From Mesorhizobium sp. STM 4661 (lineage in GTDB: Bacteria; Pseudomonadota; Alphaproteobacteria; Rhizobiales; Rhizobiaceae): a DNA stretch of 64,000 nt. Made by a program: the position numbers and the translations under genes. The stretch spans positions 43,789-107,788 of the forward strand of contig NZ_CAAF010000021.1 of NCBI RefSeq assembly GCF_000359125.1. The letters run 5' to 3'. Shown here one piece after another: positions 41,873 to 50,450 of the stretch. The first letter of the stretch is position 1; each line of letters opens with the position of its first letter. Under the pieces are notes generated by a model. That model made no database searches. It saw nothing but the letters and a program-made list of their open reading frames with translations, and was not told where the DNA came from.

Positions 41873-42286
41873 ATGATGTTTACCAAAATCCGGACCGCCA
41901 GCCACGACCACCAGTTCCAGGCCCCCGAGCGCAATGACCGCCGCCCGAAGCTGGCATTGCGCCAGCGCGCCAGCGACAACCCGATGGGGATGTTCACGGT
42001 GCTGGCGACCGCCGCATTCGTCGGCATGGCGTTCGCGCCGACCGTTGGCCCGGCCTTTGCCTCGCTGAACCCACCCGCGAACGTCATCGATGGCGCGACA
42101 ACCACGACCAAGACCGGGCGCCTGCCGATGCCGCAGATCGATTTTGCCTGCAAGGGCCAGGCCTGGGGCGCCGAGAGCGTGAACTGCCTGCGCGCCATCG
42201 CCCAGCAGTCCGGAGTGCACAGGGCTCGTGCCGTCCGGATGATCGCCAATGCCGCGCCAATGGCCAGTACGCCAAACGTTTTCTGA
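41873..42286 (+). CDS. Hypothetical exported or membrane-anchored protein
   Basis: 137 residues. A basic, low-complexity N-terminus (1-37) precedes a hydrophobic segment (GMFTVLATAAFVGMAFAPTV, about 39-58) ending in FA-SLN, then a small domain with two cysteines (DFACKGQAWG, SVNCLRAIA). I recognise no family. ACAGGGAACG lies before the tandem ATGATG start. A strong terminator follows, so it is a single-gene unit. Confidence 0.65.
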   Translation: MMFTKIRTASHDHQFQAPERNDRRPKLALRQRASDNPMGMFTVLATAAFVGMAFAPTVGPAFASLNPPANVIDGATTTTKTGRLPMPQIDFACKGQAWGAESVNCLRAIAQQSGVHRARAVRMIANAAPMASTPNVF

Positions 42287-42318
42287 TACTTTCGAGCGTC
42301 CTCCAGCGCTCCAGTCAG

Positions 42319-42354
42319 GCTCCCGCCGTATCGTCGGTCGGGAGCTCTTTTTTT
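42319..42354 (+). terminator. Rho-independent terminator
   Basis: Stem GCTCCCG / CGGGAGC (42319-42325 and 42339-42345) with a 13-base loop, followed by TCTTTTTTT. It ends the 137-aa protein transcript. Confidence 0.85.
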
Positions 42355-42356
42355 GC

Positions 42357-42428
42357 CATATCGTTATCGCAAAGCCGCTGCGCACCCTCGGATCAAGCCC
42401 GGGGGCATGCTTTGCGCGACATGCATTA
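42357..42428. repeat. Rhizobial intergenic repeat abutting a kinase stop (copy B)
   Basis: Closely similar to 11755-11831 (CGTTATCGCAAAGCCGCTGC...GCGACATGCATTA). As in copy A, the terminal ATTA supplies the TAA stop of the minus-strand gene. Confidence 0.8.
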
Positions 42429-44513
42429 GCTGCCCAACGCCGCCTGTTCGGCAATGGCCGATAGCACGCCGCGCACGTCCAGCGTGCTGAACGGCTTTTC
42501 CAGGATCTGCGGCCGCAGTTGCGCGGGCAAGGCCTCGATCTCGGCCTTGGCGCCGATCAAGTCGCCGGTGACCAGCACGAAGCGCCGCGCCAGGTCAGGC
42601 CGCTCGGTGAGCAGTTCGCGATAGATCGATATGCCGCTGGTGCCGGGCATGCGCAGATCGGAAAAGACGATGTCCGGCGGCATGTGGCCGCCCAAGGTCG
42701 CAGCCGTCGATGCCCAGATCGGCACGATGCGCGACTTGATGCCCATCAGTTCCAGAATGTCGGAGAGCGAGGCGGCTACATCGGGCTCGTCATCGATGAT
42801 CAGCGCATGGCGCAATCCGCTCGACCGCACTTGGCTTTCGCCGGTGACGGCGCCACTGGCGGCAATCGCCGGCAATTGCACGACGAAACGTGCGCCCCTT
42901 GGCACAACCTCCTCGAACCAGACATTGCCATTGTGCCTTTCGATGATCGACTTCGAGATCGACAGGCCGATGCCGGTGCCGACGCCGACCGGCTTGGTGG
43001 TGAAATAGGATTCGAAGATACGGGCGCGTATCGCCTCCGGCACGCCCGGGCCGTTGTCTTCGACGGAGAAACTGGGATTGCCGCGGTCACTGCGAAAGGT
43101 GCGGACCTTGATCAGCCGGTCGCCGCCGATACCGGCCAAGGCGTGCTGGCTGTTGACGAGGAAGTTGGCGGCCACCTGGGTCACATGGTCGGCGTCGGCC
43201 ATGGCCAGCAGCGGACCGCTGGCAAAATCGGTATCGATAATGATGCCGGTCGATCTGGCGCCATAGGCTGTCACTTCGAGGGCCGCGCGAACCACCTGGT
43301 TGAGGTCGGTCTCTGCCTGGGCCGCGGGATGAAGGCGCACCATCGACAGAAAGCTCTTGACGATGCGGCCGCAGCGCTCGGCGGCGGCGCGCACCTTTTC
43401 GGCGCGCACCTTGGTCTGCGGATCGGACGCGAATTCGTGCAACAGCGTCGATTGGGCAACGACCACGGCCAACGGGTTGTTGAGCTCATGCGAAACGCCG
43501 GCAAGCAGCGAGCCCATCGCCGCCATCTTCTCGTTCTGGTGCAGCTTTTCGCGCTGGCGGCCGATCTCCTCCTCGGCGCGCAGCTTGTCGCGCAGGTCAC
43601 GGATAGAGCCGAAGATCAGGCGACGGTCGGCGACCCGCATCTCGGTCGCCGTCAATTCGATCGGAAAGACTTCGCCGGCCGCGTTCTGGGTAACGGTCTC
43701 GAGCCGCTGGCCGACCATCGGCGCGCCGCGGCCCGACATGTATTCGGCGCCCGACGCATAGCCCTTGCGGTAATATTCCGGAACGACGGTGTCGAGCAGG
43801 TCCTTGCCGAGGATGTCGCTGCGCTGGTAGCCGAACATCTTTTCGGCGGCCGGATTGAATTCGATGATCGACCCGGTTTCGTCGATGACGATGATGGCAT
43901 CGAGCGAGGCCTGCAGCATGGTGCGGCGGATGACCTCGCTGGCATGGGCATCGGAAAGCGAGCGTTCGATGGCGTCGCTGATGGCCAGCGCGATGATGTG
44001 CAGCGTGGCCTCTTCCTCGTCGGTCCATTCTCGCTCGTTCACACAGTCGTTGATTGCCAGCGTGCCCCACAGATGGCCGTGCGCAAAGACCGACACCGAC
44101 AGGAACGACTTGATGTGCTGCTTTTCGAAATCGGTTCTCAGGAAACCGTCGAGGTCGCGCGTGTGTCCGGCGAAGACCTTGCCTTGCCGTTCATCCTCGC
44201 CCAACCGTTCCAGCAGCGGATCCGAATTGACGATCGACTGCATGATCACCGTCGGCGAAGCCAATTCGCCGCCAGACCGAGGGTCGATCCAGTAGGCCGC
44301 GACCGACTGGGCAAAGCCCTGGCCTGGCAGTTCGCGCAGACGAAACAGGACGCCGCGCTGGCAATCGAGCGCCGTGCAGAGCGTCGCAAGGATGTTTTCC
44401 ATCTCGCGCTGCCAGTCACCGGCTTCGCGCAGCCGGCGAACGACATTGACAGCCGCCATCGCCGCACCTTGCCTGGCGCCGTGCATATCGGTGCGTCCTG
44501 CTTCAGCAGTCAT
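42426..44513 (-). CDS. Hybrid sensor histidine kinase (GAF-PAS-HisKA-HATPase-REC)
   Basis: 695 soluble residues. A GAF domain (about 30-190, FLSVSVFAHGHLWGTLAI) is followed by PAS (about 200-320, DAIIVIDETGSIIEFNPAAEKMFGY). The HisKA phospho-acceptor is in LLAGVSHELNNPLAVV (about 350), the ATPase has VEDNGPGVP and GTGIGLSISKSI, and a C-terminal receiver has IIDDEPD, Asp in VFSDLRMPG and Lys in LEKPF. It is followed upstream by an OmpR-type regulator on the same strand, 55 bases apart. The signal is unknown. Confidence 0.88.
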   Translation of the reverse strand: MTAEAGRTDMHGARQGAAMAAVNVVRRLREAGDWQREMENILATLCTALDCQRGVLFRLRELPGQGFAQSVAAYWIDPRSGGELASPTVIMQSIVNSDPLLERLGEDERQGKVFAGHTRDLDGFLRTDFEKQHIKSFLSVSVFAHGHLWGTLAINDCVNEREWTDEEEATLHIIALAISDAIERSLSDAHASEVIRRTMLQASLDAIIVIDETGSIIEFNPAAEKMFGYQRSDILGKDLLDTVVPEYYRKGYASGAEYMSGRGAPMVGQRLETVTQNAAGEVFPIELTATEMRVADRRLIFGSIRDLRDKLRAEEEIGRQREKLHQNEKMAAMGSLLAGVSHELNNPLAVVVAQSTLLHEFASDPQTKVRAEKVRAAAERCGRIVKSFLSMVRLHPAAQAETDLNQVVRAALEVTAYGARSTGIIIDTDFASGPLLAMADADHVTQVAANFLVNSQHALAGIGGDRLIKVRTFRSDRGNPSFSVEDNGPGVPEAIRARIFESYFTTKPVGVGTGIGLSISKSIIERHNGNVWFEEVVPRGARFVVQLPAIAASGAVTGESQVRSSGLRHALIIDDEPDVAASLSDILELMGIKSRIVPIWASTAATLGGHMPPDIVFSDLRMPGTSGISIYRELLTERPDLARRFVLVTGDLIGAKAEIEALPAQLRPQILEKPFSTLDVRGVLSAIAEQAALGS

Positions 44514-44568
44514 CGTTAGCCGTCATTTTCAGGGCCGTGCCAGGCCAGAGTGGATACCAGCGGCCCGT

Positions 44569-45357
44569 TCAGTTGCCTTCACCGGTCGGCAACGAGAAGA
44601 TATAGCCTTCGCCGCGCACCGTGCGCAGGAATTTCGGATTGGCCGGGTCCGCCTCGATCTTCTTTCTCAGCCGCATGATGCGGATGTCGACGGCGCGTGA
44701 CGATTCCGGATCCTCGACGAAGCCGATCGCCTCGGAGATGGCGGCCCGCGTCAACAGCCGATTGGCGCGTGTCAGGAAAACCTCGAGCACGTCGAACTCG
44801 CTCTTGGCCATGTCGATGACCGTGCCGTTGGCGCCAGTGACGAACCTGCCATCGAGATCGGCATGGAAGGGCCCGAAGCTCATGGAACGGCGGTCGGCCG
44901 TTGCGTCGGCCTTGGCGCCTTGCGGCTTGGTCGGTTGGGGAACACGGCGCAGCACGCTGCGGACCCTCGCCAGCACCTCGCGCAATTCGTAAGGCTTGAC
45001 GATGTAGTCGTCGGCGCCGAGTTCCAGCCCGACGATGCGGTCGAGCGCGGTGCCGGCGGCGGTGGCATAGATGACGCCGATCGGCATTTTCGAGCGCAGC
45101 CAGCGGCCGAGCGACAGGCCGTCCTCGCCGGGCATGGCGATGTCGAGGATGGCGAGATGGAACGACTGCGTTTCCAGCAAACCGCGCGCTGCTGCGGCGC
45201 TCTCAGCCGTCGCCACATCGTAGCCGCTGGCGCCGAGATACTCGGCAACCGCGTCCCTCAGATCGGGCTCGTCCTCGACGATGATTATTCGTGCCCGCAC
45301 TATGCTCTCGCTCTCGCTCCCGCTTTCAGTGGAAAGTAGATTGGGTATAAACATCAT
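44569..45357 (-). CDS. OmpR-family response regulator
   Basis: 262 residues. The receiver is complete (VEDEPDLRD, Asp in LAILDIAMPGEDG, Lys in DDYIVKPYELRE), and the winged helix ends RTVRGEGYIFSLP. The first 20 residues (MMFIPNLLSTESGSESES) precede the usual domain start, so translation may begin later at a GTG near 45301. It is transcribed with the hybrid kinase and divergent from a degenerate regulator 30 bases away. Confidence 0.87.
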   Translation of the reverse strand: MMFIPNLLSTESGSESESIVRARIIIVEDEPDLRDAVAEYLGASGYDVATAESAAAARGLLETQSFHLAILDIAMPGEDGLSLGRWLRSKMPIGVIYATAAGTALDRIVGLELGADDYIVKPYELREVLARVRSVLRRVPQPTKPQGAKADATADRRSMSFGPFHADLDGRFVTGANGTVIDMAKSEFDVLEVFLTRANRLLTRAAISEAIGFVEDPESSRAVDIRIMRLRKKIEADPANPKFLRTVRGEGYIFSLPTGEGN

Positions 45358-45387
45358 GTCCAGCGCTCATATTCGGTTGCTGAGGGA

Positions 45388-46086
45388 ATGGTAGGAAAAA
45401 TGGCCGCACGATCCGTTATTGCGCTTGTTTCCGTCGCTGACGTGGTCGCGACCGATCTCGCCGACCATCTTGAGCGGCGCGGCCATGATGTGCGCGCGGT
45501 GCGGCAACCCTGGGAAGCCGAATCCCTGCTTTCCGGAAAGGGCATCGATGTCGCCGTCATCGGCGACAGCCTCAGCCAGGCGGAGGGACGTGACCTGCTC
45601 AGGCGTTTCGGCGGCGACGGCGGGCCCGATTTCATCCTGATCTGCCGGCCAGCCGATCTGGTCGACAAGGTGCTGGCGCTCGAACTGGGTGCGGCCGACG
45701 TCGTCGAGAGCCCGCTCAATGTCAGGGAACTCGCCGCCCGGATCGGTGGATTGCTGATGCGCCGCGGCAGGAGCGCCGGGGAACTGATCGTATTGGAGAA
45801 CGCGACGGTCGACCTGCGGTCGGCCATGGTCATGCATCGCTCCGGCACGGAGGAACAACTGTCGCCAGGTCAGGTGGCGCTGCTCAAGCTGTTTCTGGCC
45901 AGTCCGCGCAAGGTGCTGACGCGAGACGACATCATTGCCGGAGCGCCCGCCGAAAATGCCGATGCCTTCGATCGTTCGATCGATTCGCGCATCGTGCGGC
46001 TGCGCCGCAAGCTCGATACCGAAACCATCACCACAATAAGAGGCGCGGGCTACCGGTTCGATCCGCCGATGCAGTTCACCGATTGA
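45388..46086 (+). CDS. Winged-helix regulator with degenerate (pseudo-)receiver
   Basis: 232 residues with the OmpR/PhoB-type layout. The C-terminal winged helix is sound (LSPGQVALLKLFLASPRKVLTRDD...IVRLRRKL, ending TIRGAGYRFDPP). The receiver has lost its chemistry: the acidic pair is replaced (LVSVADV), the phospho-acceptor position is Gly with Asp one residue later (VAVIGDSLS), and the conserved Lys is Ser (VVESPLN). It should therefore act independently of phosphorylation or bind another signal. It is divergent from a canonical regulator. Confidence 0.82.
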   Translation: MVGKMAARSVIALVSVADVVATDLADHLERRGHDVRAVRQPWEAESLLSGKGIDVAVIGDSLSQAEGRDLLRRFGGDGGPDFILICRPADLVDKVLALELGAADVVESPLNVRELAARIGGLLMRRGRSAGELIVLENATVDLRSAMVMHRSGTEEQLSPGQVALLKLFLASPRKVLTRDDIIAGAPAENADAFDRSIDSRIVRLRRKLDTETITTIRGAGYRFDPPMQFTD

Positions 46087-46142
46087 GGAAAGTTCATCGA
46101 TTGAGAGCAGGGTGGCCACCTGCTGTCTACAAGTCCTGGCGC

Positions 46143-46325
46143 TCAACGCGCCACGAGAAGCGACGGACCTGACGGCATTTCGCCAGGCCCCGTTTGGCTG
46201 GCAATGACGATCTCTGTCGCCTGAGCGCGGTCCTTCAGTAGCACGGTGACAAGACCGACAAAGCCGAGCAGGCCCTGAGCATAGAGCAGTGCGGAAAGCA
46301 CTGAAGCTGCGAATTTCGTGTTCAT
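46143..46325 (-). CDS. Small membrane protein (60 aa)
   Basis: ATG at 46325 after GGGGAGTGGATACG. One hydrophobic helix (FAASVLSALLYAQGLLGFVGLVTVLL, about 4-29) is followed by a polar tail. It could instead be a signal peptide with a short mature part. I recognise no family. It converges with the degenerate regulator. Confidence 0.5.
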   Translation of the reverse strand: MNTKFAASVLSALLYAQGLLGFVGLVTVLLKDRAQATEIVIASQTGPGEMPSGPSLLVAR

Positions 46326-46941
46326 CGTATCCACTCCCCAAATTCAGATATGCGTCATGCTTCGGGATACCCCCGAAGTGCCCGCGCCGCTGCGGAGCCC
46401 CCCGTTGCGGCGCGGGCCTTCGGTCCTCTCGGCTGCAAGTTGCCGGAGGGGCCGCGCATCTTTCTTCAGCCCAAAACCGACCCGCCAGAGGGCCTTGAGC
46501 CGGTTGACGCGCAGGCTGGAAACGATCCAGACCGTGGCGAGAAACAGGACGCCGGTTTCGATTTCATGCCGATTTTCGTTTGGCGCCGGCTGTTTCCGTT
46601 GGGTCAAATCTGCGGCTGGCCTGTATCCGCATCATGCCGCCCCACGCCACGCTTTGTTGCAAGTTGGTTTCGAGCGAGGTCGAATTTCTTTCATATGAGG
46701 GAAAAGCGAGTTTTCGCCAGGGGTTAGCCGGCATCTTCCGTTCGCCGGGCTCGACGGCAGCCGATGCTGTTTGCTTCGGGTTCCACTTCGAAAGACCGCA
46801 CCGAGCGGGTTGCTTCCGTTAATCATAAGAAACAGATTCGAAACATAAACGCGCATCCTCCGAAATCAGTTCGAAACACGTGCCAACGATAAGCCGTTCA
46901 TCGAATTGGAACCGGCCATATCCGGCAAACAGGGGGACATC
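46326..46941. other. Intergenic stretch, no convincing gene, one hairpin
   Basis: A perfect inverted repeat CCCGCGCCGC / GCGGCGCGGG lies at 46381-46390 and 46407-46416. An 87-codon minus frame (46344-46607) runs across it and lacks recognisable content. The region just before 46942 is A/T-richer and should hold the transpeptidase promoter. Confidence 0.55.
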
Positions 46942-47403
46942 ATGCACACCACCATTTCCGCCAAGCTTATCCACATTACCGCGGCCGCCCTGACGGGTGC
47001 GGCCCTTCTGCTCGGCGCCGGCAATGGCGCTGCGCAAGCCGCCAACAAGATTGTGGCGCGGGTCTCGCTTTCGCAGCAGACCATGGAAGTCCTGGTCGAC
47101 GGGCGGCCGACCTTCGCCTGGAAGGTCTCGACCGGCGCCAGGGGGTATGTCACGCCGACCGGCTCGTTCAAGCCGACCCGCATGCACCAGATGTGGTATT
47201 CGAAGAAATACGACAACGCGCCGATGCCGCATTCGGTCTTCTTCAACGGCGGCTACGCCGTGCACGCGACCAATGCCGTCAAGCGCCTGGGCCAGCCGGC
47301 CTCGCATGGCTGTGTGCGGCTGCATCCGGACAATGCCGCCGACTTCTATCAGCTTGTCGAGGTCTTCGGGCCGGCCAACACCAGCATCGTCATCGTCAAG
47401 TAG
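46942..47403 (+). CDS. L,D-transpeptidase (YkuD domain), exported
   Basis: 153 residues. A signal peptide ends near AQA-AN. The YkuD domain has FKPTRMHQMWYSKKY, the His in VHATNAVKRLG and the catalytic SHGCVRLHPDNA (Cys near residue 131). Such enzymes make 3-3 peptidoglycan crosslinks or attach proteins to the wall in the periplasm. ATG 46942 follows AGGGGGACATC; the upstream start at 46906 lacks a ribosome site. A strong terminator follows. Confidence 0.9.
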   Translation: MHTTISAKLIHITAAALTGAALLLGAGNGAAQAANKIVARVSLSQQTMEVLVDGRPTFAWKVSTGARGYVTPTGSFKPTRMHQMWYSKKYDNAPMPHSVFFNGGYAVHATNAVKRLGQPASHGCVRLHPDNAADFYQLVEVFGPANTSIVIVK

Positions 47404-47490
47404 GCTGTATTGGAGCGGTTGGGAGGCCCTGAGCTATCGGGCTTTACCGCTCCGGCTTCCCGCCGGAGGCGTCGGTAAAGTCAAGCAGCC

Positions 47491-47520
47491 AAAAGAGGCC
47501 GGGTTTTTCCGGCCTCTTTT
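47491..47520. terminator. Bidirectional rho-independent terminator
   Basis: A perfect 12-base inverted repeat AAAAGAGGCCGG / CCGGCCTCTTTT around GTTTTT, between the transpeptidase and the convergent RND remnant. Confidence 0.93.
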
Positions 47521-47528
47521 ATTTGGCT

Positions 47529-49560
47529 CTAGTCCTGCAGTGCCGGCATCAGCTTCGGGTCGGGCTTTTCGGCAAGATGCGGCAGGTCCTTGCTGGCGAT
47601 GAAGGTGTAGAACATCGGCACCACGAAAAGGGTGAACATGGTTCCGACCAGGATGCCGGTGAAGATCACCAGGCCCATCGAATAGCGCGCCGCCGCGCCC
47701 GCGCCGCTGGAGGTGATAAGCGGCACCACGCCAAGCGCCATCGCCGCCGTCGTCATCAGGATCGGTCGCAGCCGCACCTTGGCCGAAGCGATGATTGCGT
47801 CGCGCCGCCGCATCCCGTGCTGCTCACGCTGCTGGTTGGCGAACTCGACGAGAAGGATGCCGTGCTTGGTGATCAGGCCGATCAGCGTGATCAGGCCGAC
47901 CTGCGTGTAGATATTCAATGTCCCTAAGCCCAGATTGAGCGGCACGATGGCGCCGAAGATCGACAGCGGCACCGCCATCATGATGATCAGCGGGTCGCGG
48001 AAGCTTTCGAACTGTGCCGCCAGCACAAGATAAATGACGATAACGGCCGCGCCGAAAGCGATCAGGATCGTGTTGCCCTGTTCCTTCTCCTGCCTGGACT
48101 GGCCGGAGTAGTCGATGAAGAAGGTGTCGGGCAGGTTCTCCTTGGCTATATCCTCGAGGGCTTTCAATCCGTCGCCAGTGGTGACGCCAGGCAGCGGGAG
48201 CGCGGAAATCGTCGCCGAATTCAACTGGTTGAACTGCTCGATGGCGGCCGGCGACGCGTTGGTCGAAATTTTCACGACCGCCGAAAGCGGCACCATCTTC
48301 CCGTCCACGCTGCGCACGAAATATTCGCCAAGCTTCTCCGGGTTGTCGCGGAATTCCTGCGGCACCTGTGGGATGATGTCGTAGCTGTTGGAGTCGCGGT
48401 CGAACTGCGCCACTTCGGCGCCGCCGACGAGCAGCGTCAAGGTCTGGCCGATATCGGCAATCGGCAGGTTGAGGGCCGCGGCACGGTCGCGGTCGATGGT
48501 CACCGTCACTTGCGGCGCGTCAAAAGCCATCGAATTCTGCACGACGATGAAACGGCCGGAGGCCTGGGCCTTGTTCTTGATCTGCTCGGCCACCTCGTAC
48601 ACTTCGGAGGAATCGCCGGTCGAGCGTACCACCATGGCGATGGGCAGGCCGCCACCGGAGCCCGGCAGCGTCGGCGGCGCGAAGACGAAGGCTTCGACGC
48701 CTGCTACTTTGGCGATACGAGCGGTAATGTCGGCCTGCAGTTCCTTGGAATTGCGTTTGCGCTCCGCCCAATCCTTGAAGGCAAAGCCGACGAAGGCGCT
48801 GTTTGTGGTACCCTCGAAGGCGACGGCCGAGAACTGGGCCCGCGTCTCCGGAATGTCCCTGACCAGGCCGAGAATCTGGTTGACGTATGTCTCCGTGTAA
48901 TCGGATGTCGCATAACGTGGCGCCGTTACCAGCGAGAGCAGGAAGCCCTGGTCCTCCTCCGGCGCCAATTCGCTCGAGGTCTTGGTGAACATGAAGCCGG
49001 TGACGCCAACAAGCGCAAGCACAATGATCAGCGTCAGCGGGCGATAGTTCAGCGAACCGGTCACGGCTCGCTCATAAACGTGCTCGACCCGCGCGAAAGT
49101 GCCGTCGACAATACGTTGGAAACGGCCTGACGTGCCGGACTTCAGGAGGCGCGCCGACATCATCGGCGTGATGGTGACGGCGATGACGCCCGACAGCACC
49201 ACCGAGCCGGCGAGCGTGACCGCGAACTCACGGAACAGCGCGCCGGTCAGGCCACCGGTGAAGGCTAGCGGCGCGAACACGGCCGCCAGCGTCATGGTCA
49301 TTGCGACGATGGCGCTGGCGATCTCTCGCATCCCGCTGAAAGCTGCTTGCATCGGCGACATGTGGTCTTCTTCCATGTGGCGGTGGATGTTTTCAACCAC
49401 CACGATGGCGTCATCGACGACATATTCGTTCTCGGTGTTGCCGGGCGCCGACAGGAAGTTGGAATTGTTGATCGCCGTCAGCACTTCCGAGGCCGTCACG
49501 CCGCGCGCGGCAAGCCTGACCGGATCGATCCAGACGCGCATCGAAGTCTGCTTGCAATCT
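47529..49560 (-). pseudogene. RND efflux pump permease, decayed (N-terminus lost, internal deletion)
   Basis: The remaining frame is a clear HAE1/AcrB-like inner-membrane pump from VVDDAIVVVENIHRH to the C-terminus (GLITKHGILLVEFAN, ALGVVPLI present). Full members are about 1,020-1,050 residues. Here recognisable sequence starts only at MRVWIDPVRLAARG (normally near residue 180) and jumps from NTENEY straight to VVDDAIVV at about 49421. That loses roughly 180 residues, including the first central membrane helices. The frame stays open across the junction, so the loss is an in-frame deletion. No membrane-fusion partner is nearby. It should be non-functional. Confidence 0.85.
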
Positions 49561-49601
49561 ATATCAAGCTTTCGGCCAGGGATTGCGAGGAGCCGCAACC
49601 G

Positions 49602-49838
49602 TCGGCCTCGTGGATCTTTTCCGCGATCGCGGAGGATCCCGATTTCCTGACGCCGATAAAATCGTTCAAGCGGCAGCTCTTCGATCGGCTGAAGGGAGAA
49701 ACGCCTGATCTCAAGGCGCTGCTGGTCTGCTTTCTCGCCATCGAGGGGCTTCGCAGCATGAACCTCTTCGATTCGGATATCCTTTCGGCCGATGAACGCG
49801 GGCTGCTGGTATCGTCCTTGCTGCGGATTGCGGGATAG
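49602..49838 (+). pseudogene. C-terminal fragment of a TetR-type regulator
   Basis: About 78 residues ending at 49838 (AIAEDPDFLTPIKSFKRQL, DLKALLVCFLAIEGLRSMNLFD, ADERGLLVSSLLRIAG) resemble the ligand-domain end of AcrR/TetR regulators. No DNA-binding part is present upstream, where the RND remnant begins. It is probably the former divergent regulator of the pump. Confidence 0.55.
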
Positions 49839-49862
49839 TTGCCCGGGGGCGGCCGGGAACGC

Positions 49863-50246
49863 TCAAGGGGCCGGAAAGCACGCGCAGAAGGCTGCCTCGA
49901 CAATGGCAAGCTTGGCAGCCTGGACGGCCATGTATTCCTGGTGGAACTGCTTCGAAACCCACATGACCGAATGGCCGCGCCGGCCCAGCCAGCCGACGCT
50001 GCCGAGGTCTTCGGCGTCGCGCAACTTGCGTGACAGATGGGTCCGGGAAAGCTCGAGCCAGTTGGCGAAGTCCACGATCGACACAACGCTGGTCGGGATC
50101 TGGTCCAGCGCCGCGCGCCCTTGGATGCGCAAAGATGCTGTAGCCCTTTGATTTTTGCGTGTGATCTCCAGCGAAGCTGGGAAGGGAATTCGCTCACTGC
50201 GCTGCTCTAAATGATGCGAATGTCGAATTCGCCGCATCCGCCGCAA
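49863..50246 (-). pseudogene. Fragment of a winged-helix regulator
   Basis: The C-terminal 80 or so residues of this frame (IVDFANWLELSRTHLSRKLRDAE, GWLGRRGHSVMWVSKQFHQEY, AVQAAKLAIVEAAF) look like a MarR-type HTH and wing. The N-terminal part is compositionally odd. It lies next to two other decayed genes, so a remnant is more likely than an intact regulator. The strong HTH-like stretch leaves intact function possible. Confidence 0.4.
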
Positions 50247-50450
50247 AGACGCAAATCACATTTTTCCAGTCTACACGCGCTGGTGTTCCAGAATCCGGCA
50301 ACGATCTCGGATCGATCACGATAAGGTTATCCAGGCAGTTGCTGTTTGCAGCCTCCGGAGTGCCGTGCACGATCCGTGCCGTCACATAGGGTTCATTGTG
50401 CGGACATAGCGTTTCCCCCGGTTTTTGCTGCAATGCAAGAGGAACGGGAC

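Noticed and set aside
42519..44519. 666-codon plus-strand frame opposite the hybrid histidine kinase
   Set aside because: It mirrors the kinase gene, and its Gly/Arg/His-rich translation has no domain. The kinase has complete GAF, PAS, HisKA, ATPase and receiver motifs.
46344..46607. 87-codon minus-strand frame after the degenerate regulator
   Set aside because: It runs through a perfect hairpin, has low-complexity Arg/Gly content, and has no ribosome site.
50370..50400. Possible Pho box before the PiT gene (CCGTCAC-N4-GGTTCAT)
   Set aside because: The two half-sites match CTGTCAT at only about five and four of seven positions, too weak to call.
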